Positions 34,012 through 42,637 of a stretch of 64,000 nt of DNA are shown piece after piece (the stretch's first letter is position 1; the number at the start of each line of letters is the position of its first letter). Position numbers and translations under genes: made by a program. The notes beneath the pieces are model-generated. The model was not told the DNA's origin and did not search any database. It was given only the letters and a program-made list of their open reading frames with translations. Location: the NCBI GenBank assembly GCA_947499555.1, contig CANMOU010000003.1, positions 322,979 to 386,978 of the forward strand, in the 5' to 3' direction. This DNA comes from an uncultured Roseovarius sp. GTDB lineage: Bacteria; Pseudomonadota; Alphaproteobacteria; Rhodobacterales; Rhodobacteraceae.

Positions 34012-34043
34012 ATGAAAACCGGGGTCAGCTGGGCCGACCCCGG
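34012..34043 (-). terminator. Hairpin with T-run between bhcC and bhcD (possible attenuator)
   Basis: An 8-bp perfect stem (CCGGGGTC at 34019-34026 with GACCCCGG at 34036-34043) is followed on the minus strand by four T residues, then by the bhcD ribosome site. It may partly stop transcription and lower bhcD output compared with bhcABC, or protect the upstream message. Confidence 0.6.
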
Positions 34044-34062
34044 GTCTTGCATTTCGTTTCGT

Positions 34063-35226
34063 TCAGTAGGCTTTGCCGCGAGCCGATACGGGCCAGACGC
34101 TTTCGACCTTGCCGTCGCGTACGCCGACATACCAGTCATGCACATTGCACGTCGGGTCACAGTGGCCCGGGACCAGCTTGAGCTTGTCATTGACCTTCAG
34201 CACACCGCTTGGGTCTGCAACAACGCCATGTTCATCCGAGCATTTGACATATTCCACGTCATCGCGACCAAAGATGAACGGCAGCCCGCTGTCCACGGAT
34301 TGCGCCTTGAGGCCTGCATCCACGATGGCTTTGTCGGCTTTTGCGTGGCTCATGACCGAGGTCAGAATGAACAGCGCGTTTTCCCACTCACCCTCGTCAA
34401 TGCGCTTACCATCCTTGTCGAGGATCCGGCCGTAATCGGCATCCATGAAGGCGTAAGAGCCGCATTGCAATTCGTTGTAGACGCCTGAGTTGCTCTCGAA
34501 ATAATAAGAGCCCGTGCCGCCGCCGCCGACGATGTCGCACTCAAGCCCCTCGGACTTCAGCGTATCGACAGCGTCTTTGACCTGAGCCACCGCGATGTCG
34601 ATCTTGGCCTTGCGGTCCTCGTAGTTGTCCATGTGCTGCATGGCGCCCTGATAGGCTTGAATGCCAGAAAATTTCAGGCCCGGTGCCGCGTCAATCGCCT
34701 TTGCGATTTCGACGACCGCGGGTGTGGTTGTCACACCGCAACGGCCCGCGCCGCAGTCAATCTCGACAAGGCACTCGATCTCGGTGCCATGCTTGGTTGC
34801 CGCCCGCGACAGGTCAGCCACATTTTCAGGATCGTCCACGCAGCAGATTGTGCGTGCGCCGAGCTTTGGCATCCGCGCCAGGCGGTCGATCTTGGCCGGG
34901 TCGCGAACTTGGTTCGATACAAGCACATCCTTGATGCCGCCGCGGGCGAAAACCTCTGCCTCGCTCACTTTCTGGCAGCACACCCCGCAGGCGCCGCCCA
35001 GTTCGACCTGCATTTTGGCCACGTCGACGGATTTGTGCATCTTCCCATGCACCCGGTGGCGCATACCGTGTGCCTTGGCATAATCGCCCATTTTCTTCAC
35101 GTTGCGCTCAAGCGCACCGAGATCAAGCACGAGGCAAGGGGTTTGAATTTCGGCCTCTTTCATCCCTGGCAGTGCCGGAATGTCATAACCAACTTCGTAT
35201 TCATCAAGAGTGATCGTATCTTTCAT
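34063..35226 (-). CDS. bhcC: Beta-hydroxyaspartate aldolase BhcC
   Basis: The product has 387 residues and the D-threonine-aldolase-like fold (alanine racemase N-terminal type). The PLP-binding Lys is probably Lys62 in RVHGKMHKS. The metal-site GHCDPTCNVHDW near the C-terminus has the His and Cys expected for this family. BhcC joins glyoxylate and glycine to (2R,3S)-beta-hydroxyaspartate. It is encoded between bhcB and bhcD, with a 67-base gap before it that holds a weak hairpin at 35252-35268. The ribosome site is AGAGAGACC, modest in strength. Confidence 0.93.
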   Translation of the reverse strand: MKDTITLDEYEVGYDIPALPGMKEAEIQTPCLVLDLGALERNVKKMGDYAKAHGMRHRVHGKMHKSVDVAKMQVELGGACGVCCQKVSEAEVFARGGIKDVLVSNQVRDPAKIDRLARMPKLGARTICCVDDPENVADLSRAATKHGTEIECLVEIDCGAGRCGVTTTPAVVEIAKAIDAAPGLKFSGIQAYQGAMQHMDNYEDRKAKIDIAVAQVKDAVDTLKSEGLECDIVGGGGTGSYYFESNSGVYNELQCGSYAFMDADYGRILDKDGKRIDEGEWENALFILTSVMSHAKADKAIVDAGLKAQSVDSGLPFIFGRDDVEYVKCSDEHGVVADPSGVLKVNDKLKLVPGHCDPTCNVHDWYVGVRDGKVESVWPVSARGKAY

Positions 35227-35293
35227 GGTCTCTCTCCAGGTGTGTTTGTGGTGGCCCGTTCGGGGCCAAAGTCATTTCGCCTACCGTCTCGGA

Positions 35294-36268
35294 TCAGCTT
35301 TTCATCCAAGGCAAGCTATCGAGGTCGACATTCCCGCCAGTGATGATCACGCCAACGCGTTTGCCAGCAAAGCGGTCCTTGTTTTTCAGGATCGTCGCCA
35401 ATGGCACCGCACAACTTGCTTCCATGACGATCTTCATCCGCTTCCACGTCAGTTTCATCGCGTCGACAATTTCCTCTTCCGAGGCAGTCAGGATGTCGGT
35501 CACGTGGTTGGAGACGAAATGCCAGGTCAGCTCCTTGAGCGGCACTTTCAGACCGTCCGCAATCGTTTGAGGCGCGTCATCGGCAATGATGTGCCCGGCC
35601 TTGAAGCTGCGATAGGCATCATCAGCCTGCTCCGGCTCGGCCGCGATAATCTGCGTCTCCGGCGCGATGTTGCTGAGTGTCAGACATGTGCCCGAGATCA
35701 TGCCTCCGCCGCCAATCGGGGCGACGACGATATCAACCCCGTCGGTCTGCTCCATCAATTCGCGCGAACAGGTGCCCTGTCCGGCGATCACGCGCGGGTC
35801 ATTATAGGGATGCACGAAATTCCCGCCGGTCTTGGCTTGAACCTGTGCAAACACCTCTTCACGGCTTGAGGTCGACGGCTCACACTCGGTGATCGTGCCG
35901 CCGTATCCGCGCACCGCATCTTTCTTGGCCTGAGGGGCCGTGCGGGGCATCACGACATTGCACGGGATGCCGCGCCGTCCTGCGGCATAGCTGAGCGACA
36001 GCGCGTGGTTGCCGGATGAGTGCGTGCAAACCCCGTTTGCCGCTTCAGCTTCGCTCAGCCCGAAAACCGCATTCGATGCACCACGTACCTTGAAGGCCCC
36101 GGCCTTTTGGAAGTTCTCGCATTTGAAGAACAGTTGCGCACCGGTCAGGTCGTTCAGGTAAGACGATGTCAGAACCGGAGTGCGATGGATATAGGGCGCA
36201 ATCCGCTCATGTGCAGCCAACATGTCTTCGAATGTGGGAACGTAGAAATCCAAAGCGTCCTTCATCAT
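35294..36268 (-). CDS. bhcB: Beta-hydroxyaspartate dehydratase BhcB
   Basis: The product has 324 residues and resembles threonine/serine dehydratases. The PLP Lys60 lies in GAFKVRGASNA and SSGNHALSLS and GGGGMISG are the other cofactor contacts. BhcB dehydrates beta-hydroxyaspartate to iminosuccinate. The start overlaps the bhcA stop by 4 bases. The operon context separates it from threonine dehydratase, which would not lie beside BhcA, C and D. Confidence 0.93.
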   Translation of the reverse strand: MMKDALDFYVPTFEDMLAAHERIAPYIHRTPVLTSSYLNDLTGAQLFFKCENFQKAGAFKVRGASNAVFGLSEAEAANGVCTHSSGNHALSLSYAAGRRGIPCNVVMPRTAPQAKKDAVRGYGGTITECEPSTSSREEVFAQVQAKTGGNFVHPYNDPRVIAGQGTCSRELMEQTDGVDIVVAPIGGGGMISGTCLTLSNIAPETQIIAAEPEQADDAYRSFKAGHIIADDAPQTIADGLKVPLKELTWHFVSNHVTDILTASEEEIVDAMKLTWKRMKIVMEASCAVPLATILKNKDRFAGKRVGVIITGGNVDLDSLPWMKS

Positions 36269-37455
36269 GCTGCATCCTTGTGCTGAAGCTCAGTTTTGGC
36301 GCGGAAATGTTCCTGTGCCGCCGCGACGCCAGACCCAAGCTCGATATCGAGTCCAAGGTCTTTCATGCACATCTCGGCAGTGCCAATGCCGCTCAGGGTC
36401 ATGACGTCTGTGAGACTGCCGAGGTGACCGATGCGGAACACTTTGCCTGCGACTTCGCCCAGGCCAACGCCGAAGGCGACGCCGTATGTGTCAGCGGCAT
36501 GCGTGACGATATCGGTCGCGTTGAAGCCTTCGGGCGTGCGAATGGCACTCACCGTGTCGGAGTAAACGTCGGGCGATGCAGCACAGAGCGGCATGTTCCA
36601 GGCAGACACTGCGGCACGCACACCCCCGGCAATCCGGTGGTGTCGGGCAAACACGTTGTCGAGACCTTCGTCGAGCAGCATTTTGCATGCCTCATTGAGT
36701 CCCTGCATCAAGCCAACCACTGGCGTGTAGGGATAGCCGTTATTGGCATAACTGGTCTGCATGTCGTGAATGTCAAAGAAAGTCCGGGGCAACGCGGCGG
36801 TTTGCGTCGCGGCGATTGCCTTGGGGCTAAAGCCGACAATGGCGAGGCCCGCAGGCAGCATGAACCCTTTTTGTGATCCGGTCACGGCGATATCAACGCC
36901 CCATTCATCAAACCGGAAATCCATGGATCCAATCGAGGAAACACCATCAACATAGAGCAGGGCAGGGTGGCCCGCCGCATCCAATGCCTTACGAATGGCG
37001 GCAATGTCAGAGCGGACGCCAGTTGCTGTCTCGTTATGTGTGGCCAGAACAACTTTGATCTGATGGCTAGTGTCTTCGGTCAGAACTTCTTCAAATCGAT
37101 CCGCCGGGATGCATTCGCCCCAGGGCGTTTCAATCACATGCACGTTCAGCCCATGGCGCGTGCACATATCGATCCAGCGATGCGAGAACATACCATTGCG
37201 TGCGGCCAGAACGGTGTCGCCCGGGCTCAAAGTGTTCGTGATGGCCGTTTCCCATCCACCAGTGCCCGTGGACGGCAGGATGAAAATCTCAGCGTCCTTA
37301 CTTTGGAGAACCTGACGTACGCCATCGCGCGCCGGATGCAGGATTTCCGCGAATAGTGACGAACGGTGGTCAATCGTGGGCATGTCACATGCCTTGCGCA
37401 GCCGTTCAGGAATGTTCGTCGGACCAGGGATAAAAACAGGATTCTGAAAACTCAT
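36265..37455 (-). CDS. bhcA: Aspartate-glyoxylate aminotransferase BhcA
   Basis: I choose the ATG at 37455 (MSFQNPVFIPGPTNIPERL), which has an AGGAGG ribosome site 8 bases upstream; the frame is open further but the extension is basic and unlike the family. The product has 396 residues and belongs to the class V aminotransferases (serine-glyoxylate/alanine-glyoxylate type), with the PLP Lys in GSQKGFMLP at about residue 196. BhcA transfers the amino group of aspartate to glyoxylate, giving oxaloacetate and glycine. It is the first gene of the minus-strand operon, and its 3' end overlaps bhcB. Confidence 0.93.
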   Translation of the reverse strand: MSFQNPVFIPGPTNIPERLRKACDMPTIDHRSSLFAEILHPARDGVRQVLQSKDAEIFILPSTGTGGWETAITNTLSPGDTVLAARNGMFSHRWIDMCTRHGLNVHVIETPWGECIPADRFEEVLTEDTSHQIKVVLATHNETATGVRSDIAAIRKALDAAGHPALLYVDGVSSIGSMDFRFDEWGVDIAVTGSQKGFMLPAGLAIVGFSPKAIAATQTAALPRTFFDIHDMQTSYANNGYPYTPVVGLMQGLNEACKMLLDEGLDNVFARHHRIAGGVRAAVSAWNMPLCAASPDVYSDTVSAIRTPEGFNATDIVTHAADTYGVAFGVGLGEVAGKVFRIGHLGSLTDVMTLSGIGTAEMCMKDLGLDIELGSGVAAAQEHFRAKTELQHKDAA

Positions 37456-37529
37456 CTTCGCCTCCTCAAGCAATCTGCACCTTTTGTAGCGGGTTTCGAA
37501 TGGGATGAAAATTTTTTTGAAATTGTTTT

Positions 37530-37557
37530 TCATTTTTGGTACGCTAAGTAAAAATGA
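37530..37557. promoter_or_regulatory. Inverted repeat 1 in the bhcA/bhcR divergent control region
   Basis: TCATTTTT-N12-AAAAATGA has perfect 8-bp arms. It lies in the AT-rich gap between the divergent bhcA and bhcR genes, nearer bhcA. Together with the second repeat it shares the half-site TTTTTCAT/ATGAAAAA. It is a likely binding site for the IclR protein BhcR. Confidence 0.6.
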
Positions 37558-37574
37558 GCAAAATCAGTATCTTG

Positions 37575-37597
37575 TATTTTTCATAATATGAAAAATA
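37575..37597. promoter_or_regulatory. Inverted repeat 2 in the bhcA/bhcR divergent control region
   Basis: TATTTTTCAT-N3-ATGAAAAATA has perfect 10-bp arms, 19 bases before the bhcR start. A further ATGAAAA half-site lies at 37505-37511. The symmetry and the position suit BhcR binding and autoregulation. Confidence 0.7.
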
Positions 37598-37616
37598 ATT
37601 TCAAAAATGGTGAGAC

Positions 37617-38453
37617 ATGACAAAGGCAGAAGATTTTTCGGCGAATCCCCGACGTGCCAGAGGGCGCCCGAGGGGGTGGGACGATAAGACTGTACAGAAC
37701 ACGATCAAGTCGCTCGATCGCGCGATGGAGGTCTTCGAGTTCCTGAGTGAGGATCAGGGCAAGGCCTTATCGACGCTGGCTTCGGACACCGGGCAGTCAC
37801 CTGCAACCCTGTATCGTATCCTGACCACTCTGGAAGGACGCGGGCTGGTCGAATTCGATGCCGATGCGCAGGTCTGGTATATCGGCGCACGAGCCTTCGT
37901 GATCGGCGCGCGCTTCCTGCGCCGAACAAGCCTGGTGGAACGGGCGCGCCCGATCCTGCGCAAACTTATGGAGCGCACGGGCGAGACAGCAAATCTTGGC
38001 ATCCAGAAAGGTGCGGATGTCCTTTTCCTCAGCCAGGTCGAAACCCATGCCAGTATCCGGGCGTTCTTTCCACCGGGAACGCTGTCTCCAATGCATTCGT
38101 CTGGCATTGGCAAGGCGCTGCTGGCGGAAATGGACGATGACCGACTGGTGCGAACGCTTGCAGGTCGCACGCTAGAGCCTTTCACGCCGCACACGATCAC
38201 CACGCTTGAGGCGTTGAAGGTGGACCTCGCAGAAACCCGTGCACGTGGCTATTCGATTGACGGCGAAGAACGCAATCTTGGCATGCGATGCATCGCGGCG
38301 CCGGTGTTCGACATGACGCAAGAGGCCGTCGCGGGCATCTCGGTATCCGGCCCGACCACGCGCGTGGATGTCCCGAGCACGGTTGAGCTCAGCGCGGCGG
38401 TCAAGGACGCGGCGCGCGAGCTGTCATTTGCAGTCGGTGGTGATATGCGCTGA
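37617..38453 (+). CDS. bhcR: IclR-family regulator BhcR
   Basis: The product has 278 residues. The N-terminal winged helix (SLDRAMEVFEFLSEDQGKAL, SPATLYRILTTLEGRGL) precedes the IclR effector domain (NLGIQKGADVLFLSQVE, GSGIGKALLAEM-like sequence, GYSIDGEERNLGMRCIAAPVFD). It sits divergent from bhcABCD, the arrangement of BhcR in Paracoccus, where the regulator responds to glyoxylate. Palindromes with ATGAAAAA half-sites fill the gap. The ATG at 37617 is 19 bases after the second repeat. Confidence 0.92.
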   Translation: MTKAEDFSANPRRARGRPRGWDDKTVQNTIKSLDRAMEVFEFLSEDQGKALSTLASDTGQSPATLYRILTTLEGRGLVEFDADAQVWYIGARAFVIGARFLRRTSLVERARPILRKLMERTGETANLGIQKGADVLFLSQVETHASIRAFFPPGTLSPMHSSGIGKALLAEMDDDRLVRTLAGRTLEPFTPHTITTLEALKVDLAETRARGYSIDGEERNLGMRCIAAPVFDMTQEAVAGISVSGPTTRVDVPSTVELSAAVKDAARELSFAVGGDMR

Positions 38454-38467
38454 GCAATGCAGCCGCT

Positions 38468-38764
38468 CTAAGCCGGGTCGTCCCCGGCTTGCGGCACTTC
38501 CCAGTGTTCGCCCATGGCCATCACGCAAGACGTGCCATTGGTGTAGGTCTGCACCAGCGTCCAGTCACGACTTTCGGGTTCGACCCAGATTTCGATGAAC
38601 GAATCCGGTCCGCGAAGCCCGTATCCCAGGATCATGGCGCCGGTCTTGCCGAAGATTTGCTTTTCCAGCCGCGCAGTGTCTTCACACACTGTCTCGGTCA
38701 TCTGCGCGTGGCCAGTATGCGGAAATAGGGCGAACAACGCCCCCAGAATGATGGCCTTTTTCAT
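38468..38764 (-). CDS. Small secreted protein of unknown function
   Basis: The ATG at 38764 has GGGGA about 7 bases upstream and starts a 98-residue product with a signal peptide (KKAIILGALFALFPHTGHAQ). The mature part has two Cys residues, Cys28 in TETVCED and one in GTSCVMAMG, which could pair. The central MILGYGLRGPDSFIEIWVEP and the C-terminal WTLVQTY pattern suggest a beta-sheet periplasmic protein. I do not recognise a family. The gene converges with bhcR; a dyad at 38470-38490 overlaps its 3' end. Confidence 0.7.
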   Translation of the reverse strand: MKKAIILGALFALFPHTGHAQMTETVCEDTARLEKQIFGKTGAMILGYGLRGPDSFIEIWVEPESRDWTLVQTYTNGTSCVMAMGEHWEVPQAGDDPA

Positions 38765-39163
38765 ACAGTCCCCAGTGCTACCCCACCAGAAGTGTAACAT
38801 GCCGGCTGCAGGTCTTAGCCAGCGGAAATCATTCGGTTTTTGGAAACAGTCTGGTGATGAAACTTGGCCAGGGCCGAAGTTTCGAAAAAGATCATTAAAA
38901 GCATAAGCTTAAATACAGATATTCGAAGGGTCATGAGCATCTGCCGCGCGCATGAATTGCCAGGAAATCAGGAAATCCCGCCGTTCGAGCCGGTCTTGCG
39001 CGGAAAACACACCTGTCTGGAAAACCAAGATTGTCGCATTCACGCCATTACAAAAACATGAATCGGATTGATAAACTCATGGTTGATTTTCGCCTCGTCG
39101 CGGAGGTCATTTAAATCCGCCTGCCAAAAGGCAAAGGCAATCAGGCAAATAAGGGACACTAAG
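38765..39163. other. Gap upstream of the DUF805 gene
   Basis: I see no supported gene in this roughly 400-base stretch. It is more AT-rich than the surroundings, and the frames present are short and lack ribosome sites. No tRNA or hairpin-with-T-run was found. It probably holds the promoter of the downstream cluster. Confidence 0.5.
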
Positions 39164-39613
39164 ATGGGTTTTGCTGAATCTGTGCGCACGTGTTTGCGCG
39201 AAAAATATTTCACCTTCAGCGGCCGCGCGTCGCGGTCGGAATACTGGTATTACAATTTGTTCATCGCTTTGGTGATGGCCGCATTGATCGGCATTCTCGC
39301 CCTGATCAGCGGCGGTGATTTTTTCTCGGCATTTGCTTCGGGTTCGCTGCCGGGCTGGCTTTTGGGGCTTTTCGGAATCGTATTCGTCGCGATCTACATT
39401 CCGGTCATCTCCGTGATGGTGCGTCGTTACCATGACCGCAACCTCTCGGGGTGGTGGGTTCTGGCCGTGATGGTCCTGAGCAACGTGCCATACCTGGGCA
39501 TTGCTGTCGGGATCGTTTCCTTCATCATCACGGTACTGAAGGGCACAGAAGGCGAAAACCGCTTCGGTCCGGATCCTCTGGTCGCTCAAAACAGCGCAGA
39601 AGTCTTCGCTTAA
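39164..39613 (+). CDS. DUF805 integral membrane protein
   Basis: I choose the ATG at 39164, which has AAGGGA 8 bases upstream, giving 149 residues. The N-terminal YFTFSGRASRSEYWYYNLF is the DUF805 signature, followed by three or four membrane helices, a YHDRNLSGWWVL segment and a G.NRFGPDP tail. The family is widespread and its function is not established. It is followed by a DUF4129-like gene after 7 bases, so it may belong to the same transcript as the MoxR/DUF58 cluster. Confidence 0.88.
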   Translation: MGFAESVRTCLREKYFTFSGRASRSEYWYYNLFIALVMAALIGILALISGGDFFSAFASGSLPGWLLGLFGIVFVAIYIPVISVMVRRYHDRNLSGWWVLAVMVLSNVPYLGIAVGIVSFIITVLKGTEGENRFGPDPLVAQNSAEVFA

Positions 39614-39620
39614 ATCAAAC

Positions 39621-40367
39621 GTGAGTTCGGCGCAAAGATACGCGCTTCTGCTTGCGATCGGTTTGGCAGTCTTGCCAGACACCGCCCCGGCCCAGGCCGG
39701 GGCGGATAACGAATTTGTGGTTATCGACACCGCCGAGCCACCGCGCGGAGCAAGAAGTTCTGACTACCTTGAACTGACGCGGCGCAAGGCCATCAAATCG
39801 AATATCGACTACGTCACCGAGCTTGAAGGCAATCTGATGAGCGGACGCGCCTCGGCGCGCGAAATCGACGTCAAACGCGAATTTGATCCAATTACGTTCA
39901 ATGGCTTTGGGGCCCTCTTGGCCTTTCTGGTGATCGTCGGCCTCTTGCTCATGTGGCTGAAATTCGGCGGCAGCGGCACACTTCTTGCCCGCGACCCGCG
40001 CGCCGACCGCGTGGTCGAATCCGCGCCTCAAGCCTGGAAGATCAGAAGCGAGGACATGAACCTCGATCCCCGCAGCCTGCTGGCCCGGATTGCCGGCATG
40101 AAGGATCGCACCGAGGCCATGGTTTACCTCTTGCGCCACAGTCTGCTGGCGGCCGCACGTGCAACCGAAATCCGGTTCGCCCGATCAGACACCGAGCGCA
40201 GCGCCATGGCGCGTCTGCCCAAGAGCTGGCGCCACCACGGTGTCTTGCGAGGTCTTTTACAGGAAACGGAACTGGCCCATTACGGTGGTCGGCCCGTGAG
40301 CGAAGAGGATTTCAAACGCGCCATGCAGGCCGGTGAGACCATTCTGCTGAGGGGTGGCCATGGCTGA
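39621..40367 (+). CDS. DUF4129-like membrane protein of the MoxR cluster
   Basis: The product has 248 residues from a GTG start. A signal peptide ends near PAQA, and a single membrane helix (GALLAFLVIVGLLLMWLKF) lies near residues 95-115. The cytoplasmic C-terminal helical domain (RTEAMVYLLRHSLLAAARATEIRF, SWRHHGVLRGLL) has the pattern of DUF4129 and transglutaminase-cluster proteins. It is the first of six consecutive genes ending in the RDD protein. The stop overlaps the next start. Confidence 0.72.
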   Translation: MSSAQRYALLLAIGLAVLPDTAPAQAGADNEFVVIDTAEPPRGARSSDYLELTRRKAIKSNIDYVTELEGNLMSGRASAREIDVKREFDPITFNGFGALLAFLVIVGLLLMWLKFGGSGTLLARDPRADRVVESAPQAWKIRSEDMNLDPRSLLARIAGMKDRTEAMVYLLRHSLLAAARATEIRFARSDTERSAMARLPKSWRHHGVLRGLLQETELAHYGGRPVSEEDFKRAMQAGETILLRGGHG

Positions 40368-41694
40368 GGCAGCGACCAATACCCAGAGCAACGGCCGGGG
40401 CGTGCTGCCCATCGTGCTGATCGCCGCCTGTCTTTTGGGTGGTTTTGTCTTGCTCACCTGGCTGATTTCCTCGGCACGCGACCGGGCGCTTGACCGCTCA
40501 CCGATCGGCATTGCGGCACTGCCTCTCTGGTTGTCGCAAAACGATGTGCCTGCGCGTCTTTCACACCAGCGCATCCATCCTGTGCTGGAAGACCTCAGCC
40601 TGCGTGTGCTGCCGCTTTATGACCTTGATCTGGGAAACGCCGCCCCCGAGGCCAACACCGTGGAAGACCGGCTTCAAAGCCAGGAAATACGGGATATCTG
40701 GCTGGACGAATATGAGACCAAGTTGGTGGAACTTCCTACAATCGTGCTTCTGCCTAAATGGCGCGGGGCAGCGGCATCCATGGATCTGGTGCATGCTCAG
40801 GCCCTCATCCCTCCTCGGGCTATGAAGACCCTGCTTGAACAGATTGGCCTGAAAGATGTTGAAGTGCGGCAGGGTGCGGCGGAGATGGCGCGCTTTGAGG
40901 CCGACGGCCTCGACCTCGCGCTTTTCCACGCGCAAACCTTTGCAACCGCAAGCCTGCCGTCGCAGTGCACCACTGTTCTGGGCCAGGGGCGCGCAGCGCT
41001 GATCATCAAGTGCCTCACGGAATTCGAGGAAGAAGAAGCACCCGTCTGGTTCGTCGCCGATCCTGATCTGTTCAACAACCACGGTCTGGGCCTTGCCGAC
41101 AATGCCGAACACAGCCTGCAGTTTCTGACGGGCATGCGTGGCGAGACCGAGAAGCACATTTATGTCGATGTTTCTCCCGACCTTCTGACACTGCTCGACA
41201 GGGCGGATGAGGGCCAGGAATACGAGCGGGGCGGAGAAGAGCTGGTGCGCTTTCTGCAATACCCGTTCTCGATGTTCTGGGCGACGATCCTGATCGTGGT
41301 GGCTGTGGCCTATTGGCGGGGTGCCTTCCGGTTTGGCCCTGTCAGGGATGTTGATGAGCGGGGTTGGGATCAGTCAAAAGATGCCGCGATCACCGCCAAG
41401 GCCCGTGTGCTGCGGCTTTCGGGTAATGACGGCGCAATTGTCGCCGATTTCGTCTCTGGCCAGCTGCGTACGCTCAGCGCCGATTATCTTGGCCACGATC
41501 AGCCCGACGATGGCGGCAAACGTTTCTTCGCGATGCTTGCACGGCGTGACCCGGACCTTGCACGCGATCTGTCCGCAGTTGCCAACCGTCTTGTCGCAAA
41601 GGCCGCAAATATGCCGCCGCAAGAGCTCGAGCGGCACATTTCCGAATATCATTTTCTTTTACAAAAGGTGGTAGAACCTCATGGATCTGTCTGA
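40360..41694 (+). CDS. DUF4350-like membrane protein of the MoxR cluster
   Basis: I choose the ATG at 40360, which has GAGGGG about 7 bases upstream; a GTG two codons earlier is possible. The 444-residue product has a membrane helix near the N-terminus (VLPIVLIAACLLGGFVLLTWLI) and one near residue 305 (FSMFWATILIVVAVAYWRG). Between them lies a large periplasmic/extracytoplasmic domain with short PTIVLLPKWRG-type strands, as in DUF4350. The C-terminal cytoplasmic part is helical. It overlaps the MoxR gene by 14 bases. Confidence 0.72.
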   Translation: MAEAATNTQSNGRGVLPIVLIAACLLGGFVLLTWLISSARDRALDRSPIGIAALPLWLSQNDVPARLSHQRIHPVLEDLSLRVLPLYDLDLGNAAPEANTVEDRLQSQEIRDIWLDEYETKLVELPTIVLLPKWRGAAASMDLVHAQALIPPRAMKTLLEQIGLKDVEVRQGAAEMARFEADGLDLALFHAQTFATASLPSQCTTVLGQGRAALIIKCLTEFEEEEAPVWFVADPDLFNNHGLGLADNAEHSLQFLTGMRGETEKHIYVDVSPDLLTLLDRADEGQEYERGGEELVRFLQYPFSMFWATILIVVAVAYWRGAFRFGPVRDVDERGWDQSKDAAITAKARVLRLSGNDGAIVADFVSGQLRTLSADYLGHDQPDDGGKRFFAMLARRDPDLARDLSAVANRLVAKAANMPPQELERHISEYHFLLQKVVEPHGSV

Positions 41695-42637
41695 ATTTCA
41701 ATCTCTGGCTGCCGATATCCGCGCGGAAGTGGGGCAGGTGGTACAAGGTCAGGAAACCCTGATCGATACGTTGCTGGTTGCGCTTTTCGCGCGCGGTCAC
41801 TGCCTGATCGAAGGGCCGCCTGGCACGGCGAAAACCCTTGTCGCACGATGCCTGGCGCAGGTGGTGGACCTTGATTTTGGCCGCATCCAGTTCACGCCCG
41901 ATCTGATGCCCAGCGATGTTCTCGGTGTGAACCTGTTCAATTTTGAAACCAATGAGTTCCGCCTCACCAAGGGGCCGATCTTTACGGATATGCTGCTCGC
42001 AGACGAGATCAACCGCGCGCCACCCAAAACCCAGTCGGCGCTGTTGCAGGCGATGAACGAAAACGAGGTCACGATTGACGGCACCAACTATCCTTTGGGG
42101 CGCGATTTCTTCATCGTGGCCACGCAAAACCCCATCGAACAGCATGGGACCTATCCGCTGCCAGAGGCACAGCTTGACCGCTTCCTCTTCAAGCTTCTGG
42201 TCGACTTCCCCGACCGGCAGACCGAAATCGATATTTTGATCCGCCATGCCGACCTGCCGCTTGATGCCGAAAGCGGGCGAAAGGACCTTCGCAAGGTGCT
42301 TGACCGGGCCAAGCTGCATGAGGGGCACGAGGTTGTCGGCAACATTCGTCTTGATGAAACGATTCTGACCTACATTGTCGATCTCATCCGCGCGACACGC
42401 GGGGATGGTGACGTGCAGCACGGCGCCTCTACCCGTGCGGCCGATGCACTGGCCGGCGCGGTGCGCGCAAAAGCGGCGCTTGAGGGGCGCGATTACGCGA
42501 TACCCGATGATGTGCAGGCTCTTTTCGCACCGGCACTGCGCCACCGCATCGTGCTTGGCCCGATGGCCGAAATCGATGGCCGGACCAGCGATGACGTGCT
42601 CGCCGCAATCCTCAACCGCACGGACGCACCACGCTGA
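41681..42637 (+). CDS. MoxR-type AAA+ ATPase
   Basis: The product has 318 residues, with Walker A GPPGTAKT, the MoxR-specific region LLADEINRAPPKTQSALLQAM (Walker B and sensor), ATQNPIEQHGTYPLPEAQLDRF and a helical lid domain. MoxR ATPases act as chaperones for the assembly of VWA/DUF58 proteins. The next gene encodes a DUF58 protein. The gene starts inside the end of its predecessor and ends with a 1-base overlap (TGATG). Confidence 0.94.
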   Translation: MDLSEFQSLAADIRAEVGQVVQGQETLIDTLLVALFARGHCLIEGPPGTAKTLVARCLAQVVDLDFGRIQFTPDLMPSDVLGVNLFNFETNEFRLTKGPIFTDMLLADEINRAPPKTQSALLQAMNENEVTIDGTNYPLGRDFFIVATQNPIEQHGTYPLPEAQLDRFLFKLLVDFPDRQTEIDILIRHADLPLDAESGRKDLRKVLDRAKLHEGHEVVGNIRLDETILTYIVDLIRATRGDGDVQHGASTRAADALAGAVRAKAALEGRDYAIPDDVQALFAPALRHRIVLGPMAEIDGRTSDDVLAAILNRTDAPR

